From: an uncultured Clostridia bacterium
Lineage (GTDB): Bacteria; Bacillota; Clostridia; Peptostreptococcales; Anaerovoracaceae
Direction of reading: 5' to 3'
Assembly (NCBI GenBank): GCA_934271235.1
Contig: CAKQQT010000007.1
Coordinates: forward strand, 1 to 64,000
Length of the DNA: 64,000 bases
Shown here: piece after piece, positions 9,084 through 18,626 of the stretch
How positions within the stretch are numbered: the first letter of the stretch is position 1
Layout of the letters: the number at the start of each line of letters is the position of its first letter
Made by a program: the position numbers and the translations under genes
Notes under the pieces: model-generated
What the model was told of the DNA's origin: nothing
Seen by the model: only the letters and a program-made list of their open reading frames with translations
Databases searched by the model: none

Positions 9084-9546
9084 TGGTCTTCCTGCTCTTT
9101 TCCAGTTCGCTCTTCAGACGGATATTCTCCATTTGGATATCGAAGAAAGAACTTTCAAATTCGCTGCATTTTTCCTCCAGCTGGCGATATTTTTCCTCGC
9201 ACTTCTGTTTGTCGGCCGCAGCGTTGGCCGCTTCTTCTTTGTACTGCATAAAGCTTTTTTTCGCCTCATCCCACATTTTCAGATAATGCTGCGCATCCTT
9301 TTCCACCTGTTCTTTGGCTTCTGTGAGTGCTGCGATCTTTTCGCGGGTCTCAAAGAGTTCGTCGGTAATATTGACGGCTGCTAGGACTGCCAGCGACCCC
9401 TGCACGTTTCCCGAAAAGTACTTGCTGACTTCCCGGATGCGGCTGTCCACATAGGCTGCGATCCGCCGGATGGTCTCTTCATCCCGTTCGCCGGAGATGA
9501 TGTAGTCCTGCCCGTAAATTCTCACTTTGACGCGATTGTCTTCCAT
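9076..9546 (-). CDS. zapA: Cell division protein ZapA
   Basis: A 156-residue protein. The N-terminal globular ZapA domain (KVRIYGQDYIISGERDEE, then VDSRIREVS and AALNI-like AAVNITDEL) is followed by a long coiled coil to the C-terminus. ZapA crosslinks FtsZ protofilaments at mid-cell. The protein is longer than the roughly 85-110 residues of many ZapA proteins because of the extended coiled coil. It lies between pheT and mutS2, its normal clostridial position. Confidence 0.88.
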   Translation of the reverse strand: MEDNRVKVRIYGQDYIISGERDEETIRRIAAYVDSRIREVSKYFSGNVQGSLAVLAAVNITDELFETREKIAALTEAKEQVEKDAQHYLKMWDEAKKSFMQYKEEAANAAADKQKCEEKYRQLEEKCSEFESSFFDIQMENIRLKSELEKSRKTNE

Positions 9547-9558
9547 CTTGTATTCCCT

Positions 9559-12021
9559 TTACATCTCTCTCAGATTGATGCCGAGTTTTTCCTTTAAGGC
9601 TGCGAGTACCTTGCCGTGCGCGTTCTGTACGTCTTCATCGGTCAGGGTCCGCTCGTTGTTGCGGTAGGTCAGTGCGAACGCTACGCTCTTCTTGCCGTCG
9701 CCGACCTGTTTTCCTCTGTAGATATCGAAGAGTTTCACGCCTCTGAGGATCTCTGCGCCTGCGCTCTTGATGACGTCTTCGATCTCGCCGACGGTCATAT
9801 CTTCGTCAACGACCAGCGCGATATCTCTTGCCATTGCCGGATATTTCGGCAGCGGATGATAAGCCTTGGTGGTGTCAGAAAGCTCGGTCACGGTCTTGAA
9901 GAACAGTTCGGCCGTATAAGCGCGTATGCCGATGCCGTATTTGTCCGCGACGTCCGGATGTACCTCGCCCATGATACCCAGTTCCACTTCTTCTTCCTTT
10001 GGTCCGTCTTCCAAATCCGCCATATGTTTTGCGACGATCCTTGCGCATCTGCCCGGATGGTAAACGCCGTATTCCGTCTCCGGCACGAAGGTCAGATCCC
10101 GGATGCCGAGCTTGTACAGCAGTTCGGTGATCATGCCTTTCAGCGTGAAGAAATCATCTCCGCCGCCGTAGAGGCCGATGGAAAGGTTATCGCTTTCAAA
10201 CGGCAGCTGATGTTCGTCGATCATATTGGCCATGAATGTATTGCCGATCTCGAACGCGCGCATGGATTCCAGATTTCTGGAGTAGTTTCTGCCCATGACT
10301 TCGAGCATTTCCGGGGTAAGGATGGTCCGCATGACGGAAGTGTCTTCGCCGAGCGGATTGAGGATCCGCACGAAGCCTCTTTCCCAGGAATCTTCCGCGA
10401 TCCTTACATTGTCCACGCCTTTCGGGCTGACAAAGGAATAGGTCTGGATCTCGTTGGCGCCGAGCGCGCAGAGCGTATCTCTGGCCAGATCCTTGATATC
10501 TCTTTCGTAGGACTGACTTGCCTCGTTATTTCCCTTCGGAATGGTGACCGGCAGGTTGTCATAGCCGTAAAGTCTCGCGACTTCTTCTACGATATCTTCT
10601 TCGATCTCAATGTCCTGTCTGACGGTCGGCGCGGTCACATAGAGATCATCGCCGTCGCCTTTGACGATCATTTCCAGGCTTTCGAGGTAAGCGACCATCT
10701 GGTTTCTGGAAAGTTCGATGCCCAGCACGTGATTGATGCGGGAAACTCTCGCGTGTACCGTCTTCGGCTCCGCGACTTCCGGATAAATATCCACACTGCC
10801 GCCGACAACGGTACCTGCGCCGATCAGCTCGATCAGTTCGCAGACTCTGTCCGCTGCTCTTTCGCAGAGGTTCGGGTCGATGCCCTTTTCGTAACGGCCG
10901 GAAGCCTCGGTCCGCAGGACCAGTCTCTTGGATGTGGTCCTGACACTGTTGGCAACGAAGTTCGCGGATTCGACTACGATGGTCTTGGTGTCCGCTTCGA
11001 TCTCGGAGTTCAGACCGCCCATCACGCCTGCGACCGCGACCGGTTTCTCGGCGTCGTTGATCATCAGCATCTTGTCGTCCAGTGTTCTTTCGGTGCCGTC
11101 AAGGGTGACGAATTTTTCACCGTCGTTTGCCGTGTCGACAATGATCTTCTTGCCGGCAAGGCTTTCGATGTCGAACGCATGCATTGGCTGACCGTATTCG
11201 AGCATGACGAAATTGGTGATATCTACGATGTTATTGATCGGACGCATGCCTGCATGGATCAGTCTTCTCTGCAGCCACCACGGGGAATCCTCCACCTTAA
11301 CGTCCTTGACAACTCTGGCAACATATCTTCTGCAGAGCGGAGACTTGACTTCGACCTGGATATAATCCTTGGCATGTTCTTCTTCATGTTTGCAGGAAGT
11401 TTCCGGATACCGCAGCTTGGTGCCGAAAGTTGCCGCCGCTTCTCTCGCCATACCGATCATGGACAGGCAGTCCGGACGGTTCGGGGTGATCTCAAAGTCG
11501 ATGATCGCGTCTTTGAGTTCCATGGTTTCAGCAAAATCGCTGCCCAGCGGATATTCTTTTTCGAGGATCCAGATCCCATCTCTCTGGTTGACCGGAACGA
11601 CCTTGTCTTCAAAGCCCAGTTCACCGAAAGAGCAAAGCATGCCGTCGGATTCCACGCCGCGGAGGCTGCCTTTGGTGATCACCGTGCCGCCCTCCTGCTT
11701 CGGCTGTCCGTGGATCGGACCCGGGATATGGCTGCCGTCCAGCGCGACCGGAACGTACGCGCCCTCAAATACGTTCGGTGCGCCGGTCACGATCTGTACC
11801 GGTTCCGCGCGGCCGATATCGATCTGACAAACGACCAGTTTATCTGCGTTCGGATGCGGCTCGATCTTCACGATCTTGCCGACCACGACGTCTTTCATAT
11901 CTTCCCCGACCAGTTCCAGCGTTTCCAGGTTGGAACCGGACATGATCATGCGGTCACAGAATTCTTCCGGACTTACATGCACATCTGTATAATCTTTTAA
12001 CCATTCTAATGAAACTATCAT
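9559..12021 (-). CDS. pheT: Phenylalanyl-tRNA synthetase beta subunit
   Basis: An 820-residue large subunit of the alpha2-beta2 class II enzyme that charges tRNA-Phe. Domain order is normal: an N-terminal EMAP-like tRNA-binding domain (residues about 40-150, GKIVKIEPHPNADKL), B3/B4 editing domain, B5, catalytic-like core, and a C-terminal ferredoxin-fold anticodon-binding domain ending near KLGINLREM. AGGAGG precedes the ATG. It follows pheS by 32 nt and is followed 12 nt later by zapA. Confidence 0.97.
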   Translation of the reverse strand: MIVSLEWLKDYTDVHVSPEEFCDRMIMSGSNLETLELVGEDMKDVVVGKIVKIEPHPNADKLVVCQIDIGRAEPVQIVTGAPNVFEGAYVPVALDGSHIPGPIHGQPKQEGGTVITKGSLRGVESDGMLCSFGELGFEDKVVPVNQRDGIWILEKEYPLGSDFAETMELKDAIIDFEITPNRPDCLSMIGMAREAAATFGTKLRYPETSCKHEEEHAKDYIQVEVKSPLCRRYVARVVKDVKVEDSPWWLQRRLIHAGMRPINNIVDITNFVMLEYGQPMHAFDIESLAGKKIIVDTANDGEKFVTLDGTERTLDDKMLMINDAEKPVAVAGVMGGLNSEIEADTKTIVVESANFVANSVRTTSKRLVLRTEASGRYEKGIDPNLCERAADRVCELIELIGAGTVVGGSVDIYPEVAEPKTVHARVSRINHVLGIELSRNQMVAYLESLEMIVKGDGDDLYVTAPTVRQDIEIEEDIVEEVARLYGYDNLPVTIPKGNNEASQSYERDIKDLARDTLCALGANEIQTYSFVSPKGVDNVRIAEDSWERGFVRILNPLGEDTSVMRTILTPEMLEVMGRNYSRNLESMRAFEIGNTFMANMIDEHQLPFESDNLSIGLYGGGDDFFTLKGMITELLYKLGIRDLTFVPETEYGVYHPGRCARIVAKHMADLEDGPKEEEVELGIMGEVHPDVADKYGIGIRAYTAELFFKTVTELSDTTKAYHPLPKYPAMARDIALVVDEDMTVGEIEDVIKSAGAEILRGVKLFDIYRGKQVGDGKKSVAFALTYRNNERTLTDEDVQNAHGKVLAALKEKLGINLREM

Positions 12022-12053
12022 TTTTATCCTCCTAATCTGCTGCGTACTAAATC

Positions 12054-13076
12054 CTACTTGAACTGCTCGATGAACCGCATGTCGTTTTCATACAGAAGAC
12101 GGATATCGTCGATACCGTACTTCAGCATGGCGATACGTTCGACACCCATACCGAACGCGAATCCGGTGTATTTTTCGGTGTCAACGCCGCCGACCTTGAG
12201 TACATTCGGGTGTACCATGCCGCAGCCGAGGATCTCGATCCAACCGGAGCCTTTGCAGACTCTGCAGCCCTTGCCGCCGCACTTGAAGCAGGAAACGTCC
12301 ATTTCGGCAGACGGTTCTGTGAACGGGAAGTGGTGCGGACGGAATTTGGTCCGGACTTCGGAGCCGAACATCTGCTTTGCGAAGCTGTCCAGTACGCCTT
12401 TGAGGTCTGCCATGGTGATGCCCTCGTCAACGACCAGTCCCTCTACCTGATGGAACATCGGGGAGTGGGTCGCGTCCGGCGTATCGCAGCGGAAGCATCT
12501 GCCCGGCGCGAAAACGCGGATCGGCGGTTTCTGCTTGAGCAGCGTCCGGACCTGTACCGGAGAGGTCTGCGTTCTGAGCAGGATGTCGTCATTGATATAG
12601 AAGGTATCGGTCCAGTCTCTGGCCGGATGGTTCGGGCCTGCGTTCAGCGCGTCGAAGTTGTTGAACACGGTCTCCACTTCCGGTCCTTCCGCGAGAGAAA
12701 ATCCCATAGACTTGAAGACCCGGGAGATCTCCTCGATGGTGATCGTCAGCGGGTGCTTAGTCCCGACATGGAACGGCTGTCCCGGTTCCGTCACGTCGAT
12801 CTTCTCGGCTTTGAATTTTGCTTCTCTTGCTTTCTCTTTTAACTGCGAAAATGTATCGTCCAGAAGTGCTTCGACATCAGCGCGCACCTTGTTGGCCGCC
12901 ATGCCGAGTTCCTTTCTTTCTTCCGGGGCAAGTTTACCCATAGATCTTAAGATCTCCGTCAGCTGACCCTTTTTGCCGAGGACCTTGACCCTGACGTCTT
13001 CCGCTTCCTGCACGGAAGATACTTCGCTCAGCTGTTTTTTTGCTTCTTCCAGAATTTGTGCTAATTTTTCCTGCAT
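12054..13076 (-). CDS. pheS: Phenylalanyl-tRNA synthetase alpha subunit
   Basis: A 340-residue catalytic subunit. It has the N-terminal coiled-coil arm (about 1-85), class II motif 2 region with FRCDTPDATHSPMFHQVEGL, and motif 3 GFAFGMGVERIAMLKYG near the C-terminus. It carries the CFKCGGKGCRVCKGSGW zinc-type insertion typical of bacterial PheS proteins. It is transcribed with pheT. I looked for a T-box leader in the 71 nt upstream and found neither a specifier hairpin nor a terminator. Confidence 0.97.
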   Translation of the reverse strand: MQEKLAQILEEAKKQLSEVSSVQEAEDVRVKVLGKKGQLTEILRSMGKLAPEERKELGMAANKVRADVEALLDDTFSQLKEKAREAKFKAEKIDVTEPGQPFHVGTKHPLTITIEEISRVFKSMGFSLAEGPEVETVFNNFDALNAGPNHPARDWTDTFYINDDILLRTQTSPVQVRTLLKQKPPIRVFAPGRCFRCDTPDATHSPMFHQVEGLVVDEGITMADLKGVLDSFAKQMFGSEVRTKFRPHHFPFTEPSAEMDVSCFKCGGKGCRVCKGSGWIEILGCGMVHPNVLKVGGVDTEKYTGFAFGMGVERIAMLKYGIDDIRLLYENDMRFIEQFK

Positions 13077-13147
13077 TTTTTCTCTAACCTTTCCGTTTTC
13101 TCTATAGTTTCGATTCTTTTGATCTTTTTCTTTACAAGGATCTGTTT

Positions 13148-13927
13148 TTATGTCCGGGGATTTCCGCGCACCGCTTCATACATCAGAACGCCGGCTGCGA
13201 CAGCCGCGTTCAGCGATTCGATATTGCCGTGCATCGGGATCCGGATCCGGATATCCGAGCTTTCGATGAGTTCCTGTGAGATCCCGTTGCCCTCGTTGCC
13301 GATGATCAGCGCGATATCGTGTGTCAGGTCCTCTTCGTAATAACAGCGCTGTGCGTCTAAGCAGGTCGCTGTCAGTTTCTTGCCGGCTGCCCTGGTAAAT
13401 TCCACCAGCTCTTCCGCGGAAGCCATGGAAACAACCGGCATTCGAAAGAGTGAACCGGTCGCCGCCCTTACCACTTTCGGGGAGTAGACATCTGCCGTCC
13501 CCTTCATCAGGATCGCCAGCCGGTACCCTGCCGCATCCGCAGTCCGCAGGATCGTGCCGATATTGCCCGGGTCCTGCAGCCGGTCGAGCACAATGAAATT
13601 GCCGCCGGAAACTGCGAGAAAATCTTCTTTGCGATGGTCGTCTTTGACCACGACGGCCAGGATGCCCTGACTGTTCATGGTCTGTGCCAGCCGGTCGAAC
13701 AGCTTCGCGTCGAGCAGGAACAGTTTGCTTTCCAGTCCCGGCGGGATCGGCCGTTCATAACCCTCCCGTACCAGCACCGTTTCGATCTGTGCCTGATTTT
13801 TGACCGCTTCCGCCAGGAGGTTTTCGCCCTCGATGAGATAACGTCCGCTCTGATCGCGGTACTTGCGTACGGTCAGCTGTTCGCATCGTTTGAAGATTCG
13901 ATTGTCTTTGGATCGTATTTCTCTCAC
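13148..13927 (-). CDS. TrmH/SpoU-family RNA 2'-O-methyltransferase
   Basis: A 259-residue SPOUT enzyme. The N-terminal L7Ae-like substrate-binding domain (residues 1-95) precedes the knotted methyltransferase domain, with motif 1 FIVLDRLQDPGNIGTILRTA, motif 2 IGNEGNGIS and motif 3 IPMHGNIESLNAAVAAGVL. It methylates a ribose in rRNA or tRNA using S-adenosylmethionine; the site cannot be told from sequence. It uses a GTG start preceded by AAAGGAGG. It lies between ftsZ and pheS, as in many clostridia. Confidence 0.9.
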   Translation of the reverse strand: MREIRSKDNRIFKRCEQLTVRKYRDQSGRYLIEGENLLAEAVKNQAQIETVLVREGYERPIPPGLESKLFLLDAKLFDRLAQTMNSQGILAVVVKDDHRKEDFLAVSGGNFIVLDRLQDPGNIGTILRTADAAGYRLAILMKGTADVYSPKVVRAATGSLFRMPVVSMASAEELVEFTRAAGKKLTATCLDAQRCYYEEDLTHDIALIIGNEGNGISQELIESSDIRIRIPMHGNIESLNAAVAAGVLMYEAVRGNPRT

Positions 13928-14020
13928 CGATTTCCTCCTTTCGCTCTGCAGTCTCCGCGCGGGTCCGGCCCGCGCCCTGCAGGCTGCTCTTGTGCCTGCG
14001 TCCGGCTCTGCCGGACCGGT

Positions 14021-14046
14021 AAATACAAAAGCCGGTTTTCACCGGC
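14021..14046 (-). terminator. Intrinsic terminator after ftsZ
   Basis: On the minus strand a hairpin GCCGGT-GAAA-ACCGGC is followed directly by TTTTGTATTT. It starts 7 nt after the ftsZ stop and marks the end of the dcw transcript. Confidence 0.85.
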
Positions 14047-14052
14047 CTTGTG

Positions 14053-15210
14053 TCAATCTTTCAAAAAACCCGGGATCACGAAGCGGGAAGTTCCCTTTTC
14101 TTCTTCCTCTTTTTTCAGGATGTCCTGAAGATCCACTTCTTTGCCCTCCAGGCCCTCCACTCTGCCGAAAACATCGTAATTGTTCAATCCGCGGCCTTCG
14201 TCTTTTTTCTCGGCAGGAGCCTTTGCCTGTTCTTTGTTGTTCTCCGGTGCTTCCAGTCCTTCGTCAAATCCGGTTGCGATGATGGTAACGTAGAGTTCGT
14301 CTTCCATCGATTCATTGATGTTCGCACCGAAGATGATGTCGCAGGCTTCTCCCGCGCTCTCCCGGATCGCGTCGGTGATCTCTTTGACTTCGAACATGCT
14401 GAAGTTCATGCCGCCGAGAATGTACAGCAGCATTTTTTTCGCGCCGCCGATGGTCGTTTCCAGCAGCGGACTTTCGATGGCCGCCGTCACAGCCTCGGTG
14501 ACTTTCTTTTCACCCTTGCCGTAACCGATGCCCATGTGCGCGATGCCGCTGTCGGTCATGACCGAACGGACATCCGCGAAGTCGGTGTTGATGAACGCTT
14601 CATCCGAAATGATGTCGGAAATGCCCTGCACGCCCTGGCGCAGCACATCGTCCGCCATGCGGAACGCCTCTTTGACGGTCGTATTCTTTTCACAGGTCTC
14701 CATCAGCTTGTCGTTCGGAACAGTCACCAGAGAGTCCACGTATCTGCGCAGATAGCTGAGTCCGAGCTCCGCCTGTTTCTTTCTTCTCGGTCCCTCAAAG
14801 GAGAACGGCTTGGTGACAACGCCGACGGTCAGGATGCCCATATCCTTTGCCGCCTTGGCGATGATCGGCGCCGCGCCCGTTCCGGTGCCGCCGCCCATGC
14901 CGGCTGTGATGAACACCATATCCGCGCCGTCCAGCAGTGCGGTGATCTCATCCAGACTTTCTTCGGCTGCTTTCTGTCCGATTTCCGGATTCGCTCCGGC
15001 GCCGAGTCCTCTGGTCAGTTTTTCCCCGATCTGGATCTTGGTCTCGGCCAGGCAGTTGTTCAAGGCTTGTCTATCCGTATTAGCGGCAATGAAATCGATC
15101 CCTTTGAGTTCCGACTGCACCATGCGGTTGACGGCGTTGCATCCGCCGCCGCCGACTCCGATGACCTTGATCACTGCCGATTTTTCCATATTTGTTTCAA
15201 ACTGTAGCAT
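14053..15210 (-). CDS. ftsZ: Cell division protein FtsZ
   Basis: A 385-residue tubulin homologue that polymerises into the Z-ring. The GTP-binding signature GGGTGTGAA is at residues 106-114, preceded by [17 protein letters not shown] near the N-terminus. A T7-loop/GTPase domain follows, then an acidic linker and the conserved C-terminal peptide [11 protein letters not shown] that binds membrane anchors. No ftsA is present upstream, so another anchor such as SepF would be needed. It is the last gene of the dcw run, followed by a terminator, with a possible private promoter in the 165-nt gap after ftsQ. Confidence 0.98.
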   Translation of the reverse strand: MLQFETNMEKSAVIKVIGVGGGGCNAVNRMVQSELKGIDFIAANTDRQALNNCLAETKIQIGEKLTRGLGAGANPEIGQKAAEESLDEITALLDGADMVFITAGMGGGTGTGAAPIIAKAAKDMGILTVGVVTKPFSFEGPRRKKQAELGLSYLRRYVDSLVTVPNDKLMETCEKNTTVKEAFRMADDVLRQGVQGISDIISDEAFINTDFADVRSVMTDSGIAHMGIGYGKGEKKVTEAVTAAIESPLLETTIGGAKKMLLYILGGMNFSMFEVKEITDAIRESAGEACDIIFGANINESMEDELYVTIIATGFDEGLEAPENNKEQAKAPAEKKDEGRGLNNYDVFGRVEGLEGKEVDLQDILKKEEEEKGTSRFVIPGFLKD

Positions 15211-15311
15211 TCTGAATCCTACCTCCCTATATCTCCCTAATGATGTATTCCCAATGATTTCTCATGTGTATGCGGTCTTGTTTCTGATGCCGCCCGTGAT
15301 TTGGCTGCACT

Positions 15312-15338
15312 ATAATATATCTTATCACAAAACATCAA
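15312..15338 (-). promoter_or_regulatory. Possible ftsZ promoter
   Basis: On the minus strand TTGATG (15333-15338) is followed at 15 bp by TATTAT (15312-15317) in an AT-rich patch, in the longest gap of the dcw cluster. The spacing is short of the ideal 17 bp, so this is only suggestive. An additional ftsZ promoter is common in other bacteria. Confidence 0.4.
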
Positions 15339-15375
15339 GCTTTGCACCTGTTTTTTCGCGTATTTTATGGCTATT

Positions 15376-16122
15376 TTAATCGATTTTCGGCGTAAAGGAG
15401 ATCGTGTGATCGCCGCTGATCTGGATCTTGCCTCTTTCGATCTTGCGGTCAAAGAGTTCGGCGGTCACCGCCTGCAGTTTGCCGTCTTCCATCGCCGTCA
15501 TGATGGTCTCCGGCGTCCCCACGCAGTAGAGCGAATCCAGGATATAGGCCTTGGCGTCGGTCTTGGATATCACGATGGATTTAAAATACATTCCGTTTTT
15601 TTCCATGACAGAGACCATTTCCAAACACTGACGGAACAGAACTTTTTCTTCCACCTCCACCGGTTCCCCGACGGAGAGTTTGCTGATCGTCAGTCCCTTG
15701 AGCACCGGGATCTTCGGATCCACGCCTGCCTTGCGCAGGACCGTTCCGGCCGCGTCGATCACCACATATTTTTCACCGTAAGCGATCGCCGCCGTCTGCT
15801 TGCGCTCGGTCAGCGTGATCTTTACGGTATCCGGCAGCTTCCGGCTGACCTTGACCTGTTCCATATAAGCATCCTGCTGCAGACGGCTGCGGATCTTTTT
15901 GGCGTCGATCTCCCAGAACAGGTTCTTTCCGGTCTCGCAGCCGCCCATCAGCAGGATCTCATCGTCTGTATAATACGCGTTCCCTTCGATCTCAAAATGC
16001 TGCACCGTAAAAAAGGACGACCGGGAAAAGATCACCGCGCCGATGATCGCCAGCAGTATGAGAAACATTCCCACAAACGGATTGATTCTTTTTTTTCTTT
16101 TTCTGTTATGTTCTTCTTTCAA
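15376..16122 (-). CDS. ftsQ: Cell division protein FtsQ/DivIB
   Basis: A 248-residue bitopic membrane protein. It has a basic cytoplasmic tail (KRKKRINP), one transmembrane helix (about residues 13-33), then an extracellular POTRA domain starting FFTVQHFEIEGNAYYTDDEI and a beta domain. It belongs to the FtsQLB divisome complex that activates FtsW/FtsI. It uses a TTG start and overlaps the end of murA by 17 nt. Length and context fit DivIB, though sequence conservation in this family is low. Confidence 0.9.
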   Translation of the reverse strand: MKEEHNRKRKKRINPFVGMFLILLAIIGAVIFSRSSFFTVQHFEIEGNAYYTDDEILLMGGCETGKNLFWEIDAKKIRSRLQQDAYMEQVKVSRKLPDTVKITLTERKQTAAIAYGEKYVVIDAAGTVLRKAGVDPKIPVLKGLTISKLSVGEPVEVEEKVLFRQCLEMVSVMEKNGMYFKSIVISKTDAKAYILDSLYCVGTPETIMTAMEDGKLQAVTAELFDRKIERGKIQISGDHTISFTPKID

Positions 16123-17386
16123 TCAGGCCACCCAGTTCTCTTATTCCTTTATGCAGATCCTCATAACCGCGGTCGATATGCTCGATCCCGCGGATACACG
16201 TTCGTCCCTCTGCCATCAGGCCCGCCAGGACGAGTGCCGCGCCGCCGCGCAGATCCAGTGCCAGGACTTCGCTCCCGCGAAGCGTACATATCCCTTTTAT
16301 TATAGCATTTTTCCCACAGATTTCAATATCCGCTCCCATTTTCACCAGTTCTTTTTTATGCGTGAAGCGGCTCTCAAAAACTTCCTCGCGGATGGTCGTC
16401 AGTCCGGCTGCGCAGGCCGCCAGGCTCATCAGCTGCGGCTGGCAGTCCGTAGGGAATCCCGGATACGGCTGCGTGATGACGATCCCCGGGCTTTTGAGGC
16501 GCCGCGGCGAACGCAGTTCGATCATATCGTCAAAGGCGCGGATGACAGCGCCCATGCGTTCCAGTGTACGCAGCACTTCTTTCAGCAGTTCCGGCCTGGC
16601 GTTGCGCAGAAGCACGCTGCCGCCGGTGCCCAGCGCCGCCATCAGATACGTGGCCGCCTCGATGCGGTCCTCCGAGATAAAATACTGGGTCTCCGGTTTC
16701 AGTTCGGTATGTTCCAGCGCTCGGATCCGGGCATGGCTGCCCTTGACAAAGATGGTATCGGTCCCGCCTCCGTGTACCGGAAAGCCGCAGTTTCGGAGAA
16801 ATCCCGCAAGATCCGCGACTTCCGGCTCGGCCGCGCAGTTCTCGATGATCGTATCGCCCTCGCCGGCCAGCGCAGCCATCATCAGGTTTTCGGTCGCCCC
16901 CACGCTCGGGTACGGCAGGGTGATCTGCCCGCCTCGGCAGACGCCGCTGCAGAGGACCTCTTCCTCGCGGATCTGCACCTCAAAACCCAGCTGTGAAAGA
17001 CCCGCAAGATGCATGTCGATCGGCCGTTTGCCGATCCGGCATCCGCCCGGCCGAAAGATCTTCGCTTCGCCGCAGCGCGCCAGGAGGCTGCCGAGCAAAA
17101 ACACGGACGAGCGCATCCCCTCCATCAGTCCCCGCGGGACTTCGTTCTTAGTCACGGTCCGTGTATCAACGATCAGCGCGCAGTCTTCCCAGGAGGTCTT
17201 GGCTCCCAGCTCCGTCAGGATCGTCTCCATGACAAACACATCGCCGATGCGCGGACAGTCGTAAAGTTTATGTACACCCGGGCTGCATACGGCCGCCGCC
17301 AGGATTGGCAGCGCCGCGTTTTTCGCGCCCTTTACCCGATACTCGCCGCGCAGGGGAATACCGCCGTCTATCTGATAGAAATCCAA
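16106..17386 (-). CDS. murA: UDP-N-acetylglucosamine 1-carboxyvinyltransferase
   Basis: A 426-residue EPSP-synthase-fold enzyme that transfers enolpyruvate from PEP to UDP-GlcNAc, the first committed step of peptidoglycan synthesis. It begins with the family pattern GGIPLRGEYRVKGAKNAALP. The usual active-site cysteine region is present around the RPGGCRIGKRP loop (about residue 115). It starts at TTG, with GGAGGTG as ribosome site. That site is embedded in a hairpin whose following T-run ends in the start codon (see the 17387-17427 entry). murC and murB, often here, are absent. Confidence 0.95.
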   Translation of the reverse strand: MDFYQIDGGIPLRGEYRVKGAKNAALPILAAAVCSPGVHKLYDCPRIGDVFVMETILTELGAKTSWEDCALIVDTRTVTKNEVPRGLMEGMRSSVFLLGSLLARCGEAKIFRPGGCRIGKRPIDMHLAGLSQLGFEVQIREEEVLCSGVCRGGQITLPYPSVGATENLMMAALAGEGDTIIENCAAEPEVADLAGFLRNCGFPVHGGGTDTIFVKGSHARIRALEHTELKPETQYFISEDRIEAATYLMAALGTGGSVLLRNARPELLKEVLRTLERMGAVIRAFDDMIELRSPRRLKSPGIVITQPYPGFPTDCQPQLMSLAACAAGLTTIREEVFESRFTHKKELVKMGADIEICGKNAIIKGICTLRGSEVLALDLRGGAALVLAGLMAEGRTCIRGIEHIDRGYEDLHKGIRELGGLIERRT

Positions 17387-17427
17387 AAAAATACACCTCC
17401 CAACTCTATTATCCTATGTGGGAGGTG
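17387..17427 (-). terminator. Hairpin plus T-run that contains the murA ribosome binding site
   Basis: On the minus strand CACCTCCCA (17427-17419) pairs perfectly with TGGGAGGTG (17402-17394) around a 16-nt loop, and TATTTTTTTGG follows. This has the form of an intrinsic terminator after murG. But the 3' arm holds the GGAGGTG Shine-Dalgarno of murA, and the T-run runs into the TTG start codon. The hairpin could therefore end part of the upstream transcripts and also hide the murA ribosome site in those that read through. The 9-bp stem also precedes CTTTTTG on the plus strand. Confidence 0.7.
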
Positions 17428-17505
17428 CTTTTTGCGTTACAAGACTGCTTGTGCCGAATTGCAGCGGATCTTCGGATCGTGTCCGCATCGGCAGCTCAGT
17501 CACGT

Positions 17506-18612
17506 TCACTTGCCGCATTCGCTGCAGATCGTATGATAAATGATGTCCAGCGCCTTGACCGGAGCGCAGGCCCGGCTGGCCCGGCCCATCTCCGCTGTCA
17601 GCTGCGGATCATTTTTGAGTTTCATGACTTCCCGGATCAGACCGTCCGCCGACAGATCTTTTTCTTCCAGGAGGATCGCGCCGCCGCGGTCCGCAACGGC
17701 CTTTGCGTTGTAATACTGGTGGTTGCCGGTCACGTTCGGGGACGGGATTAGGATCGCCGCCTTGCCGCAGACGGTCGTTTCCGCGACGGACAGCGCGCCC
17801 GCGCGGCTGATCACCAGATCACAAGCCGCCAGATAGTTTTCCATATCCTCGATATAGTCCTTGATGCGGATGTTTTCCCGGATCTCGATGCCCCGCTCCG
17901 CCGCCAGATCCAGCGTCTGCTGATAATACCACTTGCCGGTGCCGAAGACCATCTGCACGTGCGGATGTCCGTTGAGCACCTGCATCAGTTCAAAAGCGAC
18001 TTCGTTGATCTTTTCGGCGCCGAGACTGCCGCCGAAGGAAAAGACGACGAAGTCATCCGCGGCAAAGCCGAGTTTTTTTCTGGCTTCTTCTTTGGAAAGC
18101 GTGAAAAAGCTCCTGCGCACCGGGTTGCCGGTCTCGACCATCTTTTCGGGCTGCTTGAAATATTTCGCCGCATCCGCAAAGCCGAGAAAGACTTTATTTA
18201 CATAGCGTTCCAGCGTGCGGTTGGCAAGTCCCGGATACGCGTTCTGTTCATGCAGAAATGTTTTGGCGCCGTACATCCTGCCGGCCACGATGACCGGGAA
18301 GCAGACGTAGCCGCCGGTCCCGATGATGACGTCCGGCCGGAACCTGCGGATCACGCGGCTCGCTTCCAGAATGCCTTTGGTCACGCGCACGCCGGTGCGC
18401 ACGAGCTGCCGGAGGCTGGACTTGTTGAGCCAGCGGGCGTCGACCAGTTCCAGCCGATAGCCGGCTTTGGGCACGATATCCTTTTCGATGCCCTCGTCGT
18501 TTCCCACATACAGGATCTCGCTTTCCGGATCCATTTCCTTAAATTTATCTGCGATCGCCAGAGCCGGGTAGATATGTCCGCCGGTCCCGCCGCCTGTTAC
18601 GATTACTCTCAT
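17506..18612 (-). CDS. murG: UDP-GlcNAc:lipid I N-acetylglucosaminyltransferase
   Basis: A 368-residue GT-B glycosyltransferase that converts lipid I to lipid II on the inner face of the membrane. It begins MRVIVTGGGTGGHIYPALA, the MurG glycine-rich loop, and has the C-domain SFGGSLGAEKIN donor-binding motif and SRAGALSVAETTVCGKAAILI-type nucleotide-sugar site. GGAGAGG precedes the ATG. It follows ftsW by 14 nt. A hairpin lies about 80 nt after its stop. Confidence 0.97.
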   Translation of the reverse strand: MRVIVTGGGTGGHIYPALAIADKFKEMDPESEILYVGNDEGIEKDIVPKAGYRLELVDARWLNKSSLRQLVRTGVRVTKGILEASRVIRRFRPDVIIGTGGYVCFPVIVAGRMYGAKTFLHEQNAYPGLANRTLERYVNKVFLGFADAAKYFKQPEKMVETGNPVRRSFFTLSKEEARKKLGFAADDFVVFSFGGSLGAEKINEVAFELMQVLNGHPHVQMVFGTGKWYYQQTLDLAAERGIEIRENIRIKDYIEDMENYLAACDLVISRAGALSVAETTVCGKAAILIPSPNVTGNHQYYNAKAVADRGGAILLEEKDLSADGLIREVMKLKNDPQLTAEMGRASRACAPVKALDIIYHTICSECGK

Positions 18613-18626
18613 GGTTTCCGCCTCTC

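Noticed and set aside
9616..12000. Long plus-strand open frame of 794 codons opposite pheT
   Set aside because: It is the antisense shadow of pheT caused by codon bias. Its translation has no recognisable domain and no ribosome site, and pheT itself is unmistakable.
13077..13147. T-box leader for pheS/pheT (also considered before glyS and argS)
   Set aside because: Gaps are too short and lack the specifier hairpin, the T-box sequence and an antiterminator/terminator pair.
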